Source: Marinovum sp034669705
GTDB taxonomy: Bacteria; Pseudomonadota; Alphaproteobacteria; Rhodobacterales; Rhodobacteraceae
Reading direction: 5' to 3'
Assembly (NCBI RefSeq): GCF_034669705.1
Contig: NZ_JAXMOR010000006.1
Span: 121,763 to 185,762, forward strand
DNA length: 64,000 nucleotides
In this document: in pieces, positions 49,888 to 57,651 of the stretch
How the letters are laid out: each line of letters starts with the position of its first letter
How positions within the stretch are numbered: position 1 is the first letter of the stretch
Program-made: the position numbers and the translations under genes
Notes under the pieces: model-generated
Databases searched by the model: none
The model's input: the letters and a program-made list of their open reading frames with translations, nothing else
What the model was told of the DNA's origin: nothing

Positions 49888-51565
49888 GCGCTTGAACAGG
49901 TTCGACGACATTGCAGAGCGGTTTCCCGGTGCCGGCACGCTGGTCAAGGGGATCCAGATCATCGAGATCCTCGACCAGATCGGCCGGCCCGCCACCTCGG
50001 CCGAGCTCTTGGCCGAGACCGGTCTGCCCAAGGCGACGCTCTACCGGCTGATCGGCGCGCTGGTGGCCTTTGGCTATATCCGCCACGACAGCCGGCTCAA
50101 GACCTATGCCCTGGGCCACCGGCTGATCGAACTGGCGGGCAAGTCGATGGCGTCGTTTGACCTGCGCACCGCCGCCGAGACCGAGGTGCTGCGCCTGTCG
50201 AAGGCGCTGAACGAGACGGTGAGCCTGGCGGTGATGGAGGGCGACCGGATCATCTATGTCGACGTGCGCCGGCCGTCCAACCCGCTGGCCATCGGCGTCG
50301 AGATCGGCCGCGAACTGCCTGCCAGACAGAGCGCCTCGGGCCATGCCATCCTCTCGGCGCTGCCGCCGCACCAGGTCAACGGGATCATCGGCGGGCTGAC
50401 GTCCGAAGAGCAATCGGCGCTTCTGGCGGATTTCGCCATTTCCCGCGCGCGCGGCTATTCGATCGCCAACTCGCGCACGCTTGACGGTGTGGTGGTGATC
50501 GCCGTGCCGGTCAACGGCCCGCCCGGCATGGGCCATGGCGCCATTGTCGTCACCGCGCTGGCCAGCCGGCTGACCTATGAACGCCGCCACGTGATCGGCC
50601 GCGACCTGATGGAGGCCGCGCGCCGCGTCATGGGCAATATCGGGAGCGCCCCAGTGAGCATCACCGCCAACCCCCGCCGCACCGCCCATGTCGAGGAGGG
50701 GCTGGAGTGCCTCGCCACCGCCGGTGCCATCGTCGGCGAGGGCCCGGTCTGGGACGCCCGCGAAGGCGTGCTGCACTGGGTCGATGTCGCCGCGCCCGCC
50801 TTTCACGTCTATGACCCGAAAACCGGCGAGGACCGGATGGCGCATGCGCCCTACCTGGTCTCGGCGGTGCTGCCTTCGGATGATGGCCGCATGGTGGCGC
50901 TGACGCAGAACGGGCTCGAGCAGTACGACCCGGTCACCCACAGGCTGCAGACCATCCACAACCCCGAAGCGCATCTGCCCTCGAACCGGTTCAACGACGC
51001 CAAGACCGACAGCCGCGGCCGGGTCTGGACCGGTTCGATGAGCCTCGATGCCTCGATGCCCTCGGGCTCGCTCTACCGGTTTGACCGTGGCGACAGCGCG
51101 CGGGCGATGGATGGCGGCTTCCAGGTCTCGAACGGCCTCGACTGGAGTCCGGACGGGCGGACGTTCTATTTCACCGACACCGCGCTCGGCATCGTCTTTG
51201 CCTATGATTACGACAGCGACAGCGGTGCCCTGTCCAAGCGCCGCAGCTTCCTGAACTTCGACCCTGCCGAGGGCAAGCCCGACGGGCTCTGCGTCGACAG
51301 CGAGGGCAATCTCTGGGTGGCGCTCTGGGATGGCTGGCGGGTCGCCTGCTACGGCCCGGACGGCAGCCTGAAACGCGAGATCGACATGCCGGTGCCACGG
51401 CCGACCAGCTGCTGTTTCGGCGGAGACGACATGACGCGCCTGTTCATCACCAGCGCCTCGATCCGCCTGCCGGCCAGCGTGCTGGAAGAGGCGCCGCTTT
51501 CCGGCGCGCTCTTTGCCATCGATGTCGGCGTGGCGGGGCAGAGGGTCAACGAGGTGGCGCTGTGA
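49850..51565 (+). CDS. Fusion protein: IclR-family regulator + SMP-30/gluconolactonase
   Basis: One uninterrupted frame of 571 residues. Residues ~28-85 are an IclR winged helix (SAELLAETGLPKATLYRLIG) and ~95-260 the IclR effector domain (ARQSASGHAILSAL). Residues ~285-565 are a complete six-bladed SMP-30/gluconolactonase. Its metal and substrate residues are present: Glu297 (GEGPVWD), Arg380/Asn382 (NRFND), Asn428 (SNGLDW) and Asp478 (KPDGLCVD). This suggests a regulator with an active or ligand-sensing lactonase. ATG 49850 has GGAG upstream but overlaps the ATPase by 38 bp; TTG 49892 after AGGA is an alternative. An in-frame GTG (50654) after GGGAG could give free lactonase. Confidence 0.88.
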   Translation: MYSIPIPTRPQDERLNRFDDIAERFPGAGTLVKGIQIIEILDQIGRPATSAELLAETGLPKATLYRLIGALVAFGYIRHDSRLKTYALGHRLIELAGKSMASFDLRTAAETEVLRLSKALNETVSLAVMEGDRIIYVDVRRPSNPLAIGVEIGRELPARQSASGHAILSALPPHQVNGIIGGLTSEEQSALLADFAISRARGYSIANSRTLDGVVVIAVPVNGPPGMGHGAIVVTALASRLTYERRHVIGRDLMEAARRVMGNIGSAPVSITANPRRTAHVEEGLECLATAGAIVGEGPVWDAREGVLHWVDVAAPAFHVYDPKTGEDRMAHAPYLVSAVLPSDDGRMVALTQNGLEQYDPVTHRLQTIHNPEAHLPSNRFNDAKTDSRGRVWTGSMSLDASMPSGSLYRFDRGDSARAMDGGFQVSNGLDWSPDGRTFYFTDTALGIVFAYDYDSDSGALSKRRSFLNFDPAEGKPDGLCVDSEGNLWVALWDGWRVACYGPDGSLKREIDMPVPRPTSCCFGGDDMTRLFITSASIRLPASVLEEAPLSGALFAIDVGVAGQRVNEVAL

Positions 51566-52305
51566 GCCTAGCGTACGCCGAGTTTGCCGACTGTCACGTG
51601 ATGGTCACCGGCGCCGCCTCTGGCATCGGCCGGGCGACGGCGCTGGCGTTCGCGGCGCAGGGCGCGCGGGTAACCGCGGTGGACCTGAACGCCCGGGGGC
51701 TGGCCGAAACGGCGGGCCTGTCGTCCGGCATCGAGACCCGGACCTGCGACCTGACCGACACCGATGCCCTGCGGGCGATGCATGCCGCGGCGACAGAGAC
51801 GCAGGGCGCGCTGCGGGTGCTGGTCAACAACGCCGGCGTCGACCGGCGGATCGCCTTCGACGACCAGACCGAGGCCGACTGGCGCTGGATGCTGGCGGCG
51901 AACCTCGATCACCACGCCCTGCTGGCGTCGCTCTCGGCGCCCCGCATGGCAGAGGCCGGCGGCGGGGCGATCGTCAACCTGTCGTCGACCGCCTGGATGA
52001 AGCTGGCCGGCAACCTGACCGCCTATCACACCGCCAAGGCCGGCATCGTCGGGTTGACCCGCGGGCTGGCGCGCGATCTCGGGCCTCGCGGCATCCGCGC
52101 CAATGCGATCGCGCCGGGCCGGGTGGTGACCGAACGGGTGGCAGGACAGGTCAGCGCCGATTGGGAGGCCGAGACCCGGGCGCTGCAATGCATCCCCGAC
52201 CTGATCCGCCCCTCTGACATCGCCGACAGCGCGCTCTGGCTCGCTTCGTCCGGCGCGCGGATGGTCACCGGGCAATGCCTCGTGGTCGACGGCGGGGTTG
52301 TGTGA
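51562..52305 (+). CDS. Short-chain dehydrogenase/reductase (sugar dehydrogenase-like)
   Basis: A protein of 247 residues of the classical SDR family. The cofactor motif is VTGAASGIGRA (~15-25) with AVDLN giving an Asp for NAD preference. VNNAGV, the catalytic Ser in NLSST, and YHTAK for Tyr and Lys are all present, as is the C-terminal VTGQCLVVDGG. GTG 51562 overlaps the fusion-gene stop as GTGA. In the pathway it would oxidise the imported aldose to the lactone that the adjacent lactonase domain hydrolyses. It is the last gene of the operon and is convergent with the LysR gene. Confidence 0.9.
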   Translation: MSLAYAEFADCHVMVTGAASGIGRATALAFAAQGARVTAVDLNARGLAETAGLSSGIETRTCDLTDTDALRAMHAAATETQGALRVLVNNAGVDRRIAFDDQTEADWRWMLAANLDHHALLASLSAPRMAEAGGGAIVNLSSTAWMKLAGNLTAYHTAKAGIVGLTRGLARDLGPRGIRANAIAPGRVVTERVAGQVSADWEAETRALQCIPDLIRPSDIADSALWLASSGARMVTGQCLVVDGGVV

Positions 52306-52381
52306 GCCCCGCGGCCGACCGTCGCCGTGATGGTTGAGCATGGCGGTCCCGGACGGACCACCCACCGCCGGCTTGACCGGG

Positions 52382-53299
52382 TCAGGACGCGGCTCCGGTC
52401 GCTGAGCCCACGCGCGGCAAACGGGCCGAGAGCATCTTGGAGAACCGCCGGCCGAGCGGCGTGCTGATGTGGCCGGCGCGGCGGACGATGCCGACCTCGC
52501 GGCGAAAGGCGAAGCCTTCGAGGCGGAACTGGCCGAAGCCCTGGAACCCGGGCTTGTTGACCGGCGACTCGGGCGCCATGCTCAGGTACCGGGTCTCTGA
52601 CAGGAACTGGCGGATCAACTGGTCGGCGTTGGTGGTGACCTTCACCTTCGGCTTGCGCTTCAGGGTCGACAGGAAATAGGCATCCAGCGCGGCGCGGCCC
52701 GGCTCTTCCAGGTCAGGCACGATCCATTCGCTGTCGCGGCATTTCGCAGGCGCCACCACCTGGCCGGCAAAGGGATGCCGGGGCGAGCAGATGCCGACGA
52801 AGGCATCCGAGAACATCAGGTCCACCGCGAAGGCCGGGTCGGTCATCTCGTTGTTGGCCATACCGAGATAGAACTCGATCCGATTGGCCAAGAGCGCCTG
52901 TCGCAGGTTGTGGCCATGGTCGGTGATCACCTTGAACTGCACGTTCGGCGCCTCGCGCTCCAGCTCGAGGATGGTGTCGCTGACGATCTGCACAAAGGCC
53001 GCGCCGACCCCGATCGCCACCGTGCCGGAAGAGCCCGCCGCCACCGCCGCCATCTCGGCCCGGCTTTCGGCCTCGTCCAGCAGCAACCGTCGGGCGTGCG
53101 GCTCGAGCGTGAGGGCAAAGGCCGTCGGTCTGACACCGCGCGGCAGGCGGCGGAACAGCTCGACCCCGTAATAGCTCTCCAGCGCGCCGATGCTCTTGCT
53201 CAGGGCCGGCTGGCTGAGGTTCAGCTTGCGCGCCGCCTCGAGCAGGCTGGCGCTTTCGAGCACCGCGATGAAGTGACTGTACTGTCGCAGATTGATCAT
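52382..53299 (-). CDS. LysR-family transcriptional regulator
   Basis: A protein of 305 residues. The winged helix spans residues 1-60 (INLRQYSHFIAVLESASLLE, then AARKLNLSQPALSKSIGALE). The C-terminal periplasmic-binding-like effector domain follows (VAIGVGAAFVQIVSDTILEL; GICSPRHPFAGQ). It is divergent from the ABC importer with a sulfatase, across a 120-bp gap holding a 12-bp palindrome, and most likely activates that operon. The start ATG 53299 is clear from the family N-terminus. Confidence 0.92.
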   Translation of the reverse strand: MINLRQYSHFIAVLESASLLEAARKLNLSQPALSKSIGALESYYGVELFRRLPRGVRPTAFALTLEPHARRLLLDEAESRAEMAAVAAGSSGTVAIGVGAAFVQIVSDTILELEREAPNVQFKVITDHGHNLRQALLANRIEFYLGMANNEMTDPAFAVDLMFSDAFVGICSPRHPFAGQVVAPAKCRDSEWIVPDLEEPGRAALDAYFLSTLKRKPKVKVTTNADQLIRQFLSETRYLSMAPESPVNKPGFQGFGQFRLEGFAFRREVGIVRRAGHISTPLGRRFSKMLSARLPRVGSATGAAS

Positions 53300-53341
53300 G
53301 TCTCATCCACCGGTTTCGGTGCCCACGATATAGCCAAAAGT

Positions 53342-53353
53342 TTCATAGATGAA
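53342..53353. promoter_or_regulatory. Palindrome in the LysR/ABC divergent region, candidate LysR-binding site
   Basis: TTCATAGATGAA is a nearly perfect palindrome (TTCAT-AG-ATGAA) with the T-N-A spacing usual for LysR boxes. It is in an AT-rich stretch, 43 bp from the LysR start and 67 bp before the importer gene. No clear -35/-10 pair is visible. Confidence 0.5.
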
Positions 53354-53419
53354 CAAAAAAGAAGTTAGTAGTTTTACCTCTTTGCAGGCACCATAGGCGC
53401 AGTCTCAAGGGAGGAAACC

Positions 53420-54766
53420 ATGGGCTTCACACCGATCACCACGCGGGCGATCTCATTCGCCGTCGCAGCGTCACTTGCGGTCTTTGCCGCGCCGGAGAGC
53501 CGGGCACAGACTCAGGACCCGATCAACATCGTCATCAACCAGTCGCCCTGGCTGGAAGGTTTCGCCAATATCGTCGACCTTTACGAAGAGCAGACCGGCA
53601 ATTCCGCCTCGCTCGACGTGAACCCCTATGCCGGCAGCCTGGAAAAGCAGCGCAACGCCGTGCGCGCCGGCGAGAGCGAATATGACATTCTGATCGTCAA
53701 CGGCATCTTTTACCCCGAAATGTACCAGGGCGGGTTTCTTGAACCGCTGACCAATATCGACCCGGAGTTCGCGCTCGACCCGCAGGTCTACACCTTCGAC
53801 GACACGGTGTATTACGACAGCGAGAACAAGACGGTGAACGCCGAGACCGGCGATCTGCTGACCATTCCGGTCAACCCCAACATCACCATGATGTTCTACC
53901 GCGCCGACCTCTATGAAAAGCACGGGCTGGAGATCCCCGAGACCTGGGAAGAGCTTCTGGCCAACGCCAAGGCGATCCAGGAGGCCGAGGGCATGGTCGG
54001 CATGATGCAGCGCGCGGCGCGGGCGACCATCTCGATCAGCTGGGACTACTGGCCCTACATGAACAGCTATGGCGGCTCGCTGTTCCGCGACGAGGGCAAC
54101 GGCGATTTCTTCGTGACGCTGAACAGCCCCGAGGCGCTTGAGGCGTTGAAGATGTACCTCAAGATCGCCGAAGAAGCCGGCCCGGACAATCCGGCCTCGA
54201 TGGACCAGGCGACGCTGATCCAGTACCTGGTGACCGGTCAGGCGGCGCATGCGATTCTGCCGGTGGCGGCGCAGTCGCAGATGGACGATCCCAACAAATC
54301 CGCGGTGGTCGACAAGATCGGCTACATGAACCTGCCGGCGGGTCCGGGCGGCGAACCGGCCCCCGCGATCGGCCATTGGCTGGGCGGCATCCCGAAGAAC
54401 ATCCCCGACAGCCGCAAGCAGGCGGCGCTGGCCTTCCTCGACTGGTTCCAGCAGCCCGAGACGCAGGTGGCCTACGCCGAGATGGGCGGCTCGCCGGTCA
54501 GCGCGGCCGCCTATGAGGGCGACTTCGCCGAGCAGCCCGAGAACCGCTACATGCCGGTGATGCGCGAGGCGCTGCCCACCGCGCGGCGGATGTGGACCAT
54601 CCCCGAGGGCGCCGAGATCGTCGCGGTGACCGAGGTCGGTCTCAACCGTGCCGTGGCCGGCGAGATCGGCCCGGTCGAGGCGCTGAACTCAATGGCGGCC
54701 GAGATCGAGAAGATCATGCAGGATGCCGGCTACGAGACCGGCCGTCTGCCCGATCTGACCGACTGA
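53420..54766 (+). CDS. ABC sugar transporter substrate-binding protein (family 1)
   Basis: A protein of 448 residues with a Sec signal (~1-29, cleavage SRA|QT). The mature part has the family-1 pattern: INIVINQSPWLEGFANIVDL, YEEQTGNSASLDVNPYAG, YDILIVNGIFYPEMYQGGFL and TIPVNPNITMMFYRADLYEK. It is the first gene of the operon, with GGGAGG before the ATG, divergent from LysR. A perfect 9-bp hairpin follows. The sulfatase and epimerase-like genes in the operon suggest a sulfated sugar or oligosaccharide ligand, by inference. Confidence 0.92.
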   Translation: MGFTPITTRAISFAVAASLAVFAAPESRAQTQDPINIVINQSPWLEGFANIVDLYEEQTGNSASLDVNPYAGSLEKQRNAVRAGESEYDILIVNGIFYPEMYQGGFLEPLTNIDPEFALDPQVYTFDDTVYYDSENKTVNAETGDLLTIPVNPNITMMFYRADLYEKHGLEIPETWEELLANAKAIQEAEGMVGMMQRAARATISISWDYWPYMNSYGGSLFRDEGNGDFFVTLNSPEALEALKMYLKIAEEAGPDNPASMDQATLIQYLVTGQAAHAILPVAAQSQMDDPNKSAVVDKIGYMNLPAGPGGEPAPAIGHWLGGIPKNIPDSRKQAALAFLDWFQQPETQVAYAEMGGSPVSAAAYEGDFAEQPENRYMPVMREALPTARRMWTIPEGAEIVAVTEVGLNRAVAGEIGPVEALNSMAAEIEKIMQDAGYETGRLPDLTD

Positions 54767-54795
54767 ACCCAGCCCACGACGTGAACTGACACCAA

Positions 54796-54817
54796 CGGGC
54801 CGCCCTGCGGCGGCCCG
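54796..54817 (+). terminator. Intercistronic hairpin after the substrate-binding protein gene
   Basis: CGGGCCGCC, loop CTGC, GGCGGCCCG is a perfect 9-bp stem in the 106-bp gap before the first permease. No T run follows, so partial termination or 3'-end protection of the binding-protein mRNA is more likely than full termination. Confidence 0.65.
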
Positions 54818-54872
54818 CCTGAAACCGGCCCGCCTGCCCGCATCGCAGAGGCAGCGGCCAAACTTACTGGAC

Positions 54873-55757
54873 ATGACAATGGCAACGGTCAAAGCCAGCG
54901 GCCCGGTCAGGTTGATGACCGTTCTGCCGGCGCTTCTCTTCCTCGTTCTGCTGTCGGCGCTGCCGCTGGCCAACCTGCTGGCGCTCAGCTTCGCCAAGGT
55001 CAGCTGGGTCGAGGGCCAGGCCCAATGGGATTGGGTCGGGCTGTCGAATTACACCGCTCTGGCCGAGGACGCGCTGTTCAAGGCCGGCATCCTCAACACG
55101 CTGATCCTGGTCGTGGTGGCCACCACCCTGCAAGTGGGCATCGGCCTGGCGCTGGCGCTGATCTGCTCGCGGCTGGGGCGGGGGGCCAAGGCCTACCGGA
55201 CGCTGTTCCTGCTGCCGATCCTGATCCCCGGCATCATCATCGGCGCGATCTGGAAGCTGATGTACAACACGCAGTTCGGCATCATCAACCAGACGCTGGG
55301 GCTGGTGGGCCTCGGACCGGTGGACTGGCTGGGCTCGTCCTCGCTGGCGCTGGGCTCGGTGATCGCGGTCGACGTCTGGCACTGGACGCCGTTTTCCTTC
55401 CTGCTGCTGCTGGCCGCGGTCGAGGCCCTGCCACGCGACGTCTTCGAGGCGGCGCAGATCGACGGGGCAGGGGCGTGGCGCACCTTCCGCAGGATCACCC
55501 TGCCGCTCCTGTGGCCCGCGATCTTCACCACTTTCGTGTTCCGCGCGATCATTGCCTTCAAGGTGTTTGACGAGGTCTACCTGCTGACCGGCGGCGGCCC
55601 CGGCACCTCGACCCAGGTGATCAGCTTCACCATCTACCAACGCTTCTTCGTGCAGGACAGCGCGGGCTACGGCGCGGCGATGTCCGTGGTCGTGATGTTC
55701 CTTGTCGCCCTTGTCATCGGTGTCGCGATGACCCGTCAGAAAGCGAGAACACAATGA
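54873..55757 (+). CDS. ABC sugar transporter permease (MalF/UgpA type)
   Basis: A protein of 294 residues with six helices (first: LPALLFLVLLSALPLANLLA) and the EAA loop FEAAQIDGAGAWRTFRRITL. Start ATG 54873 or ATG 54879; neither has a strong ribosome-binding site, perhaps because of the leader after the hairpin. Its stop overlaps the next permease by 4 bp. Confidence 0.92.
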   Translation: MTMATVKASGPVRLMTVLPALLFLVLLSALPLANLLALSFAKVSWVEGQAQWDWVGLSNYTALAEDALFKAGILNTLILVVVATTLQVGIGLALALICSRLGRGAKAYRTLFLLPILIPGIIIGAIWKLMYNTQFGIINQTLGLVGLGPVDWLGSSSLALGSVIAVDVWHWTPFSFLLLLAAVEALPRDVFEAAQIDGAGAWRTFRRITLPLLWPAIFTTFVFRAIIAFKVFDEVYLLTGGGPGTSTQVISFTIYQRFFVQDSAGYGAAMSVVVMFLVALVIGVAMTRQKARTQ

Positions 55758-56602
55758 GCGTTTCCGCCCGCCGCTTCACCTCGCGCCGCGCCGTGACCAT
55801 CATCCTGCATGGCGCGCTGATCGCCGCCGCCGTGCTGACCCTCGCGCCGTTCCTCTGGATCGCGCTGGCCTCGCTGAAGACGCAGATCGCGCTCCTGATG
55901 GGGACGGTCACCTTCAAGCCGGTGGCGATGAACTATGCCGAGGTGCTGTTCGGCAATACCTCGACCTTCAGCCGCAATTTCCTGAATTCGGTCATCGTCG
56001 CCTCGGTCAGCACGGTGATCGCGCTGAGCGTCGGTTTCCTCGCCGGGTATTCGCTGCTGCGGATGCGCTGGCCGCGCGCGGTGGTGAACCTGTTCCTGCT
56101 CTGGGCGGTGGTCTTCAACCTTGTGCCGCCGGTGACGCTGGCCGGGGCCTGGTACGAGGTGTTCCGCCACGTCGGCCTGACCAACTCGCTGACCGCTCTG
56201 ATCCTTGCCCATACCACGCTGCACCTTCCGATGGCGCTCTGGCTCTTGTCGTCCTTCCTGCGCGAGATCCCGAATGAACTGGAAGAGGCGGCGGTTGTCG
56301 ATGGCGCAGGCTTCGTCCGGCTGATGCGCCGCATCGTGGTGCCAATCATGATGCCGGGACTGGTGTCGACCGGCATCCTGATCTTCATCTTCTCGTGGAA
56401 CGAGTTCCCGGTCGCTCTGGCGCTGACCAACAACCAGTCGGCCACCGTGCCGGTGGGCATCGCCAAGTTCGCCCAGGAGAACGAGATCAAGTACACCCAG
56501 ATGGCCGCGGCCTCGGTGCTCTCGGCGATCCCGGCGCTGCTGGTGCTGATCTTCTGCCAGCGCTTCATCGTGAAGGGCCTGACGGCGGGGGCGGTGAAAT
56601 GA
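55754..56602 (+). CDS. ABC sugar transporter permease (MalG/UgpE type)
   Basis: A protein of 282 residues with six helices and the EAA loop ELEEAAVVDGAGFVRLMRRI. The first helix is ILHGALIAAAVLTLAPFLWI. It overlaps the first permease and the epimerase-like gene by 4 bp each. The ATPase of this importer is not the next gene but lies two genes further on, after the sulfatase. Confidence 0.92.
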   Translation: MSVSARRFTSRRAVTIILHGALIAAAVLTLAPFLWIALASLKTQIALLMGTVTFKPVAMNYAEVLFGNTSTFSRNFLNSVIVASVSTVIALSVGFLAGYSLLRMRWPRAVVNLFLLWAVVFNLVPPVTLAGAWYEVFRHVGLTNSLTALILAHTTLHLPMALWLLSSFLREIPNELEEAAVVDGAGFVRLMRRIVVPIMMPGLVSTGILIFIFSWNEFPVALALTNNQSATVPVGIAKFAQENEIKYTQMAAASVLSAIPALLVLIFCQRFIVKGLTAGAVK

Positions 56603-57648
56603 GCGCGTCTTTGACCGAGCTGCGCCGCCGCCACGCCAGCCTCGACGCCTATGCCGGCACCCGGCTGGTGACGCTCGAGGACGGCGCGGGCCGGGGCCTG
56701 CGGGTGATCGAGATGCGCTCTGGCGGCGGGCTGGAGGCGGAGATCGTCATCGACCGGAGCTTCGACATCGGCCGGCTTGTGCGCGACGGCGACACCGTGT
56801 CCTGGCACACCCCCAACGGTTATCGTCACCCAGCGCTGATCGATGCGCAGGCCGAGGGCGGGCAGGGCTACCTGCGCGGTCTCTCGGGGTTCCTCTCGAC
56901 CTGCGGCTTCGACCATATCCGCCAGCCCGAGACCGCCCCGGCGCGCGATCTGCCGCTTTATCCGGGCGAGACGATCACCTATCCGCTGCATGGCCATGGC
57001 GCGCATCAGCCTGCCCGGTTGATCGGCCACGGCCTTTGCGAGACCGGCGAGGTGCCGCATCTGTGGTGCGAGGGCGAGGTGATCCAGTCGATGACCTTTG
57101 GCGGCGCGCTGCGCCTGCGGCGGCGGATCGAGATGGACTTGGGCGGCAACACCCTGCGGCTGCGCGACCGGGTCGACAATATCGGACCGCATCCGGCGCA
57201 CAGCATGATGCTTTATCATTTCAACCTCGGCCATCCGCTGGTGGATGCCGAAAGCCGGCTTGATCCCGGACCCGCCGAGGCTTTGTGGCAGAGCCTGCCG
57301 CATGATCCCCGCGCGCCGTTCGGGGCCCCGTCGGACAGCTACCAGTCAGAGATATCGGTCCACCGGCCGCAGGCCCCCGGCATGGCCACCTGTCGCCTGA
57401 CCAACCCGGCTCGCGGACTCGACCTTGCGATCGGCTTCGACACCGCGAGCCTGCCCTGCCTGCAACTTCTGCGCCTGCGGGGGGCCGGGTATTACATGGC
57501 CGGGATCGAGCCCTGCAGCACGGTGCATCGCTCGCGACAGGCGGCGCAGGAGGCCGGCGAACTGCCGGTACTGGCGCCCGGCGCGGCTCGCGACTTCGCC
57601 CTCGACATCTCGCTCACGCGAACCCACCCCCTGCCTCGGAAAGCCTAA
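56599..57648 (+). CDS. Aldose 1-epimerase-like protein (DUF4432 type)
   Basis: A protein of 349 residues with a galactose-mutarotase-like beta-sandwich. GRGLRVIEMRSGGGLEAEIV and DRSFDIGRLVRDGDTVSWHT match the DUF4432 beginning (usually 'd.g.di'), LSGFLSTCGFDHIR the 'g.GlltTCGL' segment, MMLYHFNLGHPLVD the conserved Y..N.G.P strand and YYMAGIEPC the C-terminal 'lgiEP' Glu. It probably epimerises the anomeric carbon of the imported sugar or a derivative in the cytosol. ATG 56599 overlaps the permease stop. It lies directly before the sulfatase gene (3-bp gap), suggesting the two enzymes act on the same sugar. Confidence 0.82.
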   Translation: MSASLTELRRRHASLDAYAGTRLVTLEDGAGRGLRVIEMRSGGGLEAEIVIDRSFDIGRLVRDGDTVSWHTPNGYRHPALIDAQAEGGQGYLRGLSGFLSTCGFDHIRQPETAPARDLPLYPGETITYPLHGHGAHQPARLIGHGLCETGEVPHLWCEGEVIQSMTFGGALRLRRRIEMDLGGNTLRLRDRVDNIGPHPAHSMMLYHFNLGHPLVDAESRLDPGPAEALWQSLPHDPRAPFGAPSDSYQSEISVHRPQAPGMATCRLTNPARGLDLAIGFDTASLPCLQLLRLRGAGYYMAGIEPCSTVHRSRQAAQEAGELPVLAPGAARDFALDISLTRTHPLPRKA

Positions 57649-57651
57649 GCC

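Noticed and set aside
49850..51565. Possibility that the IclR-lactonase fusion is a sequencing frameshift joining two genes
   Set aside because: Both halves are in the same frame with intact motifs and a smooth linker, and no homopolymer error is needed. It is kept as a real fusion, though loss of a stop codon cannot be excluded.
52306..52381. GGTCC/GGACC hairpin between the SDR and LysR genes as a terminator
   Set aside because: The stem is only 5 bp and has no T run. The genes are convergent, so some terminator is expected, but I cannot point to it.
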